Shown: one piece after another, positions 58,543 to 64,000 of the stretch
Numbering within the stretch: position 1 is the stretch's first letter
How the letters are laid out: every line of letters begins with the position of its first letter
DNA from: an uncultured Acidobacteriota bacterium
Lineage (GTDB): Bacteria; Acidobacteriota; Terriglobia; Bryobacterales; Bryobacteraceae
Direction of reading: 5' to 3'
Assembly (NCBI GenBank): GCA_902826685.1
Contig: CADEFT010000030.1
Location: 1-64,000 of the forward strand
DNA: 64,000 nt
Notes under the pieces: model-generated
Databases searched by the model: none
What the model was told of the DNA's origin: nothing
Seen by the model: the letters and a program-made list of their open reading frames with translations, nothing else
Program-made: the position numbers and the translations under genes

Positions 58543-61500
58543 CGTAATACACGACTCTGCCGGAGATGCCAGGCACCGTTACCGTGCAACCGGCCGCGCA
58601 ATCGACCGGCGCCGGCGCCTCGCTGAGCCACTGGAAAGGACTGCCCGAGGCGGCGCAGGCTTCCCGGCGCGAGGTGCAGTAATAACTGTCCGCCGGTCCG
58701 TGTTCGGCATAACCGAAGCGCACCCTCACCTTCGGCGCCGCCTGCTGCGGGGCGATGCGGATCTTCATCGGAATATAGTCGCTGCGGTTGATCGAATCCG
58801 GCTCCGGGTGAGGCGGAATCTTGAACATCAGCAGATCGTTCCGCACGCCCTCCAGCCACGAGCCCGAAGTGACCGCCCAGGTTCCATCCGGAATGGGCAC
58901 GGCGTTGTCGTAGGTCCAGGTGGCGTTGTAACGCTGCAATTGGCCGGTCATGTAACGGTCGGAGCGCTGGAAGCCGTAGTAACGCTGCGCGCCGTACTGA
59001 TTGATGCCGATGCCCAGATTGACCATCGAGGTGAAACAAGGGCGGTTGTGCAGGAAGATGTTGCCGCACAACCCGTCGATGGTGGCGTGCGGAAGGTTGA
59101 TATAGATATCCTTGGCCGCCGATCCGGCAACGCATTCTCCGGAGAAGTCGGCAACGCAATACTTGTAGTTGTCCGACGCCGCGCCGGTCAGAACCGAACC
59201 GGGACCGCTGACGTCCTGCATCAGGTGGCGTCCGGTCCAGGCGAGCGTAGCCAGATACTTCCGTTCGAGCGGCGACGTCAGCGTCCCGAGCTTGTAGAGC
59301 GATCCGGTCACCGGCGTCGAAGGCTGATTCCAAAGTGTGTACGTGCCGCCCGCCTGCGCCGCGAATGGATTGCCATCGAGAAACCAGCGCCGCTCCCTCG
59401 GCGGCGCCGCCACCTGGCGCCAGCTTGGATGCACCTGGATGAAGTCGCGGAACACGCGCGAATCGTTGACGTCGATGTTGCCGAAAGTGCGTCCGGTGTA
59501 TAGAGGCAGGTCGGCCGCCATGTTGAGACGGTCCGGAATGGGATAGGTCCACAGGTAGGCGCCGAACAGGTTGCGTACCCCGTCGAAGTTCGCCGATACC
59601 GAGCCCAGTTTCGAAAGGTCGCCATGCTGGGCGCGGGATTGCGCGTTGTCGCGCAGCAGATTGTCGCCGCGCGGATCGTTGATGTAGTCGACCCACACGT
59701 AGCCGCTGTCGGTGGCGGCGCCGCAGGCCATCGTCAATTGCCAGCCGGCGGGGTGGCCGCTCAGCACCGTGGTGCGTTCGTTCAGTGCCGGGCCGTGCGG
59801 GATATTGTAGTTGCGCAGCAGGATCCATCGCGTATCGGAAAGCTTTCGCACGAACAGAAACCGTTCGCCGTTGGAGCCGGCCTCGTCACCTTCGATGATG
59901 GGCTGCATGGTGACCGCGTTCGCCTTCCACGGGCAAACCGGATTGTGGGTCTGTTCCCAACTGGAAGGAGTGGAGTCGCAGGGGTCGCCCGCCACGGTGA
60001 CGGTGATGCAATTGGCTCCCACGGCGCCCGCGTTCTTGAACTTTTGCGGCAGGTCGGCCGGGCAGGTGTCGAACTTGGTGCTGGCGAGCGCGCCAGTGGC
60101 CACGCCATCGACGCCGGTGACGTCCACCTGATACCGTCCCGCGCCGGTTTGCGTCCCACCCGGCAGATCGATCACCACCACCGAGTTATAGCGATCGTCG
60201 CCCAGTTCGAGAAACGAATGGACGGCGCAGAAGCGGCAGGGCGGCTTCGAATGATAGTCCTGCACGGAGGTGACTTCGAGCGTATCGGCGTCCAGCCAGA
60301 AGCTCCACGACATCGTGTCCTGGCCCGCCCAGGCGAACAGGCCGACGCGGTTGCCCTGCCCGGTGAATACGCCCACAAACGGAAACCGGGCCGGCTCAAA
60401 GCGCGGCTCGAAGTTCTGTACCAGCGTCAGCAGTCCGCGATTTTGCGAAGGTTTGGTCGCCAGCTCCCAGGTGAACAGGCAGGAACTGACGCTGGAGATG
60501 TGCTGATAGCCGCCCGGATCGGAGCAGCCCGCCCGGCCTTCGGGATGATAGGTACCGCGAAACAGCAGCACGCCCTGATCGGGCGAGTAGTTGCTGACGG
60601 TCAAACAGAAAAATTGATTGGGATTGGAGGAGTGTGGCGCGTACCGGCATCCGGAATGATTGCCGTCGATGGCGCCGCCGGAAGTATCGGCGTTGAAAGG
60701 AACGGTGAGCTGTCCGAGGTACCGCGTGTCGCCTTCACTCGACAGGAACCAGAGGGTGGGATAGCTTTCCCCGGAGGAGATGTGACAGACGAAACCCTTC
60801 CTGCCTCCCGGATCGGTTACCTGTACGGCACTGCAGAGATCGCGAGAGCCTGTGGCCGTCATTTCGAATTCCTGCGATTCGGAGTGGCGGAACGTCACAC
60901 CGTCGACCGATAGCGCTTCGGCCGAGGGAGCCGATTTGCGGATCAGCACGCCGAAATTATCGGCGCGATAGGCAACGCCGGTCTGAACGCCGGCGCTGGT
61001 GGCCAGCTGGAGCGTCGAGGCGTTGACAACCGCGGCCACCTGATACTCCACGTTATTGACGACCAGGCGCGAGCCCGCCTTCCAGACGTCGTAGGGGAAC
61101 AGGTGTCCGGAGGCCCAGGTGACGGTAGTGCCGTTGGTGTTGACCGTGCCTGAGTAAGTGGCCATATCCGGCCGGCCAAGGGGAACGATGAAGCTGCCGC
61201 CAAGCCATTGCTGAAACAGCGGGGCGGGGAAGCTCGATGGGTACGCCACCGCCGCGCCCGCGCTGCCCGCCGCCACCGTAATCGTTTTCCAGGCGGTGGC
61301 GCAGTTCTTGCCGTCGACGGTCAGGCAGACGTCGGCGTCGCGCTCTCCGGCGGCGTTCGCCACGCAGGCCGGTGTATCGCACCATGCCTTCAGCGATACC
61401 TGCACGTCGTCGATGCCGCGGTAAACGGAGGTCCAGTAGGCGGCGCGCTCGCAGTCGTAAATGCCTGGACACAGCGGCGTGGCGCGAACGTACAGAGGAT

Positions 61501-62182
61501 CGGCGGTGGCGGCCGTGAGCACCGCCGCGTTTCCATCGATGGCCGCGCCCGCGTTGGCGGCGGCCCATTGGCCCGACGGATCGTAGGAGCCAAGCGCGGG
61601 CTCGCCGGTCGTGGTCCGGTGTTCGGCCATGCGCGGCCCGGTGAGCCGCTTGAGAACGATGCCGGTCAGCGGGTCGATATACTCCTTGCCGCGGTCCGTC
61701 CAATCGACCGAGGGCCAGGCGTAGTGTCCCGGCGCCGCCGCATCGAACGGGAACGCTTCGCCGTAGGCTTTGCCCAGGGGAGGATTCAAGGTTTTCAGCT
61801 TGCCCTCGTAAGTGGCGGCGCCGGAGGTAATGCGGAAGTGGAACTCGCGGTTGGCTTCGAGAGCGCGGGAATAGAAGCGCTGATCGGAAGCCTGCTGCGC
61901 GCGGCGCAGCCCGGCCACGAACGTCACCGTGTTGCCTTCGATGGCCGAGCCGGGCCGGCCGCAATCCTGCGCACCGGCAAACAGCGCCGTGTTGCTGTCG
62001 TGCACCGGCTGCGTGAGCGCCTGGTCGAGTGTGACGCGGACACTGCAATTGGAGGTGTCGGGGACCTGGAAAACGAGCACGGCCTGCGTGGCCGTGGTGC
62101 GGATTTCTTTCACCTGAATCGCCGCTGGCTGCAGCAGGTAGGCGAAGGGAGTCAGCAGGAAAGTGAGCGATCGCATCATCAT
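58472..62182 (-). CDS. Giant secreted Cys-rich protein, paralogue C
   Basis: A 1236-residue protein with a signal peptide (MMMRSLTFLLTPFAYLLQP). Same unknown family as A and B: TATQAVLVFQVP, LFAGAQDC, TFVAGLRRAQ, FYSRALEANR, PFDAAAPGHYAWPSVDW, EYIDPLTGIVLKR, PCRFCAVHSFLELGDDRYN, RWFLDGNPFA, DGTWAVTSGSWLEGVRN, RFGYAEHGPADSYYC, GALAVP. It is preceded 13 bases earlier by a small secreted gene, so they form an operon. Its end overlaps asparagine synthetase antisense by 71 bases. Cysteine-rich and without membrane segments, so probably extracellular. Function unknown. Confidence 0.85.
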   Translation of the reverse strand: MMMRSLTFLLTPFAYLLQPAAIQVKEIRTTATQAVLVFQVPDTSNCSVRVTLDQALTQPVHDSNTALFAGAQDCGRPGSAIEGNTVTFVAGLRRAQQASDQRFYSRALEANREFHFRITSGAATYEGKLKTLNPPLGKAYGEAFPFDAAAPGHYAWPSVDWTDRGKEYIDPLTGIVLKRLTGPRMAEHRTTTGEPALGSYDPSGQWAAANAGAAIDGNAAVLTAATADPLYVRATPLCPGIYDCERAAYWTSVYRGIDDVQVSLKAWCDTPACVANAAGERDADVCLTVDGKNCATAWKTITVAAGSAGAAVAYPSSFPAPLFQQWLGGSFIVPLGRPDMATYSGTVNTNGTTVTWASGHLFPYDVWKAGSRLVVNNVEYQVAAVVNASTLQLATSAGVQTGVAYRADNFGVLIRKSAPSAEALSVDGVTFRHSESQEFEMTATGSRDLCSAVQVTDPGGRKGFVCHISSGESYPTLWFLSSEGDTRYLGQLTVPFNADTSGGAIDGNHSGCRYAPHSSNPNQFFCLTVSNYSPDQGVLLFRGTYHPEGRAGCSDPGGYQHISSVSSCLFTWELATKPSQNRGLLTLVQNFEPRFEPARFPFVGVFTGQGNRVGLFAWAGQDTMSWSFWLDADTLEVTSVQDYHSKPPCRFCAVHSFLELGDDRYNSVVVIDLPGGTQTGAGRYQVDVTGVDGVATGALASTKFDTCPADLPQKFKNAGAVGANCITVTVAGDPCDSTPSSWEQTHNPVCPWKANAVTMQPIIEGDEAGSNGERFLFVRKLSDTRWILLRNYNIPHGPALNERTTVLSGHPAGWQLTMACGAATDSGYVWVDYINDPRGDNLLRDNAQSRAQHGDLSKLGSVSANFDGVRNLFGAYLWTYPIPDRLNMAADLPLYTGRTFGNIDVNDSRVFRDFIQVHPSWRQVAAPPRERRWFLDGNPFAAQAGGTYTLWNQPSTPVTGSLYKLGTLTSPLERKYLATLAWTGRHLMQDVSGPGSVLTGAASDNYKYCVADFSGECVAGSAAKDIYINLPHATIDGLCGNIFLHNRPCFTSMVNLGIGINQYGAQRYYGFQRSDRYMTGQLQRYNATWTYDNAVPIPDGTWAVTSGSWLEGVRNDLLMFKIPPHPEPDSINRSDYIPMKIRIAPQQAAPKVRVRFGYAEHGPADSYYCTSRREACAASGSPFQWLSEAPAPVDCAAGCTVTVPGISGRVVYYVIDRLNAAGSVLDSGRRGALAVP

Positions 62183-62195
62183 TCGTAACCTCGTA

Positions 62196-63023
62196 CTACC
62201 AGGTGGCGATGGCCACTCGCTTCCACGTATTGGCGGCGTGGCAAAGATATAGGAAAGAGTCGTCGGCCGCCCAGGCGCCCGAGGTGCAGGGGGAGGTGGC
62301 GGCGGCGGGCGGCGTGACGCGCAACCCGACCGTGGCTGGATCGGCGGCCACGGTGGTGGTGCCGGGCGCCTCGATAATCAGCACGCCCGGGCCGGCCGCC
62401 AGGGTTCTGGTACTTTGAAACGCGCGCCAGTCGACTCCGCCCAGCGTGTCCCAGATGCCGTTCACTGCCGTCCAACTGGCGAGTGGAATCGAATCGCCCG
62501 GGAAAGCCGTCACCGCCGCCGCCGCCGTACAGCCGGCGTTGCAGGTCAAAGCCAGATTGTGCCCGACGGTAAGAGCGCCGGCCGCGGAGATGTAAATAAA
62601 CGCCGTGCCGGTGCCGTTCTGCAGAGTAACCGTGGCGGAACTGGTAATCAGATGCGTCACCGTCCCGATGCGCACGTTGCACGGAGTCGCCACCGAGCAG
62701 TTGGAAGCCAGTGCAAGCTGTGTGTCGCTGACGCGAAAGGCGGTCAGATCGAGTAACTGGCTGGACTGGGTGGCGGCGGCCGTCAGGCTCCAGCTATTGG
62801 GCGCGTGACAGGCGTACAGGTTCTGGCCCGCCGGGGCGTTGGTCTTGAAATACAGCTCGCCGGTGGAGCAGGTGGCGGGAAGCGCCGTGCCGGTCTTGGC
62901 GGGCCGCGTGGCGCTCGATGCCGAAAAGTCGACGCTCTTGCCTTGGGTCCTCAGATCGACCAGGGTTTGTGCGCGCATGGACGTGGCCATGGTGAGCGCG
63001 ATGATTAGCCGTATCCGGCCCAT
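62196..63023 (-). CDS. Small secreted protein with two LYxCHAxNxW motifs
   Basis: About 275 residues from the ATG at 63023, which has a strong AAGGAGG ribosome site. It has a signal peptide (MGRIRLIIALTMATSMRAQ) and then VDFSASSATRPAKTGTALPATCSTGELYFKTNAPAGQNLYACHAPNSW, a block common in secreted proteins of this phylum. A second copy of the aromatic-Cys motif, LYLCHAANTW, ends the protein. Between is a beta-rich Thr/Ala/Ser region. No known function; may be a surface adhesin or a partner of the giant paralogue C, whose gene follows after 13 bases. Confidence 0.75.
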   Translation of the reverse strand: MGRIRLIIALTMATSMRAQTLVDLRTQGKSVDFSASSATRPAKTGTALPATCSTGELYFKTNAPAGQNLYACHAPNSWSLTAAATQSSQLLDLTAFRVSDTQLALASNCSVATPCNVRIGTVTHLITSSATVTLQNGTGTAFIYISAAGALTVGHNLALTCNAGCTAAAAVTAFPGDSIPLASWTAVNGIWDTLGGVDWRAFQSTRTLAAGPGVLIIEAPGTTTVAADPATVGLRVTPPAAATSPCTSGAWAADDSFLYLCHAANTWKRVAIATW

Positions 63024-63224
63024 CGGTCCTCCTTGGGAGAAATTGTGGAGGCGCCGAACGCGCCGCCCAGTGCGATCAGAGCACGGGCGGGTTTCCCCGA
63101 GGCTTTGAAAGGCCCATCCGGCGGAGGTTTCGGAACGTTCGAAACAAACTGAAAAGCCGTCCACTTAGGCCCGCCTTCCGGCGCCCGTTGGAACGGCTGT
63201 GACCGGCGCGTGCTAAAGTGAAGG

Positions 63225-63250
63225 AAACGGAGGCCGTAAGCTCCGTTTTT
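63225..63250 (+). terminator. Intrinsic-terminator-like hairpin upstream of the ligase gene
   Basis: AAACGGAG (63225-63232) pairs with CTCCGTTT (63241-63248) around an eight-base loop GCCGTAAG, followed by more T (TT). This is a perfect eight-base-pair stem with a T-run, placed 10 bases before the ATG of the ligase-like gene on the same strand. It could be an attenuator in that gene's leader. The remainder of the 63024-63259 spacer shows nothing definite. Confidence 0.55.
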
Positions 63251-63259
63251 GCGGCATCC

Positions 63260-64000
63260 ATGGGACGATTTCACCAGCCCGATAAGTATGCTTCCACGAC
63301 TGCCGCGGTGAATCCCGCGCTTTCGCCGGCGCCCGCCGTTGAGGCGCCCGCCCTGACGCCCGCCGCCCGCTCGGCTGCGTTCCGGAATGTAAGGGTCGAG
63401 GTGGAAGGCACCAACCCGCTCGCCAAGCTCGGCTTCATCGCGACCATCTTCTATATCTTTGGCGTGTTCAGTCTCAGCGAAGAGCTTTCCATCAGTTTCT
63501 TCGGCGTCAAGCCTTACCTCACCACCATTACCGGTATCGTCGCGTTTCTGGCCGCCTGTTTCTCCGGCGGACTCGGGAACATCATGCGATTCTCGCCGGC
63601 CAGGCTCCTGCTTGGATTCTGTTTGTGGATGATGATCGCGATTCCGTTCAGCACCTGGCGCGGCGGCAGCATGGATACGGTCTCCGGCTATGTCACCAAG
63701 AGCCTGGTGATGATGCTGTTCCTTCTGATGATGGTGACCACCTGGAGACAGATCCGCCTGGTGCTCTACACCATGACCGCTTCGGCCCTGATTCTCGCCC
63801 TGGCGGTGCGCTCCTCGGCCGTCGATCTGTCGGCCACCGATCCCCGTATGTCGTTTAGCGGCGGGCGCCTGGCCAATCCGAACGATCTGGCCACGCACAT
63901 CCTGGTGCTGGTTCCGTTCGCGGTTGGATTGTTCTTTCTGAGCAGCCGTTTTTCGCTGCTCAAACCGATCAGTGCCGCGGTGGCGCTGCTGAGCCTTTAC
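63260..64000 (+). CDS. O-antigen-ligase-like membrane protein, partial (continues past window)
   Basis: The ATG at 63260 opens a frame with no stop to the window edge (247 codons). A soluble N-terminal stretch of ~55 residues (MGRFHQPDKYASTTAAV … FRNVRVEVEGTNPLAKLG) is followed by at least five transmembrane helices (FIATIFYIFGVFSLSEEL, ITGIVAFLAACFSG, LLLGFCLWMMIAIPFS, SLVMMLFLLMMVTTWRQ, LVLYTMTASALILALAV, LATHILVLVPFAVGLFFL). The pattern GRLANPNDLATHILVLVPFA matches the Wzy/ligase family. It would polymerise or attach the polysaccharide at the outer face of the membrane. Confidence 0.8.
   Translation, partial: MGRFHQPDKYASTTAAVNPALSPAPAVEAPALTPAARSAAFRNVRVEVEGTNPLAKLGFIATIFYIFGVFSLSEELSISFFGVKPYLTTITGIVAFLAACFSGGLGNIMRFSPARLLLGFCLWMMIAIPFSTWRGGSMDTVSGYVTKSLVMMLFLLMMVTTWRQIRLVLYTMTASALILALAVRSSAVDLSATDPRMSFSGGRLANPNDLATHILVLVPFAVGLFFLSSRFSLLKPISAAVALLSLY

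Overview
The window looks like a 64 kb piece of a GC-rich, Gram-negative soil bacterium, most likely Acidobacteriota of the Solibacter/Bryobacter type. That placement is inferred from gene content: an outer-membrane TonB-receptor tail, CRTAC1/ASPIC-UnbV FG-GAP proteins, a planctomycete-type PSCyt/PSD1 protein, a subtilase with a WGT repeat tail, a PQQ dehydrogenase with an acidobacterial-type metal motif, and many secreted TPR and cysteine-rich proteins. No rRNA, tRNA, CRISPR array or insertion sequence was seen.

Layout. 1-3.5 kb: tail of a TonB receptor, two TPR proteins and an FkbM methyltransferase. 3.6-7.8 kb: a fliW-csrA-flagellin operon with a 1117-residue flagellin and a leader carrying plausible CsrA sites. 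7.8-13.7 kb: GNAT protein, subtilase, glycosyltransferase, ChbG-type deacetylase and a truncated GINT1-like protein. 13.7-16 kb: cytochrome c and quinoprotein dehydrogenase. 16-21.6 kb: a five-gene minus-strand operon (amidohydrolase, esterase lipoprotein, OafA-type acyltransferase, membrane TIR protein, O-methyltransferase). 21.7-30 kb: first copy of a giant secreted cysteine-rich family (A), a GT4, CRTAC1 and TPR genes. 30-34 kb: a decayed ATPase, GDP-fucose synthase, a tandem-repeat array, a sugar epimerase and a methyltransferase. 35.3-37.5 kb: a plasmid-type RepA/ribbon-helix-helix/ParA module. 37.6-44.3 kb: GT2, a broken PIN toxin with an intact antitoxin, an MBOAT/SGNH O-acetylation pair and a GGDEF plus HD-GYP protein. 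44.4-52.7 kb: Uma2, ankyrin/cyclase-like fusion, HigBA-type toxin-antitoxin, YfhO-like membrane protein, orphan PSD1 protein and a lipoprotein. 52.7-64 kb: giant paralogues B and C on either side of asparagine synthetase, a small cysteine-rich secreted protein and the start of an O-antigen-ligase-like protein.

Common theme. Many genes (three or four glycosyltransferases, fcl, epimerase, acyltransferases, YfhO, AsnB, ligase, FkbM) fit assembly and decoration of an exported polysaccharide or cell surface, accompanied by large secreted proteins of unknown function.

The most unusual signals are: (1) three ~1,220-1,240 residue paralogues of an apparently uncharacterised secreted Cys-rich family; (2) 'echoes' of gene 3' ends in the spacers between convergent genes at four places, one of them expanded into a five-unit tandem array; (3) a dense CTGTA/TACAG motif array inside the coding sequence of a partition-type DNA-binding protein; (4) a Zn-ribbon/TIR/transmembrane/jelly-roll protein translationally coupled to a methyltransferase. 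All product names come from reading the sequence and are not database-verified.
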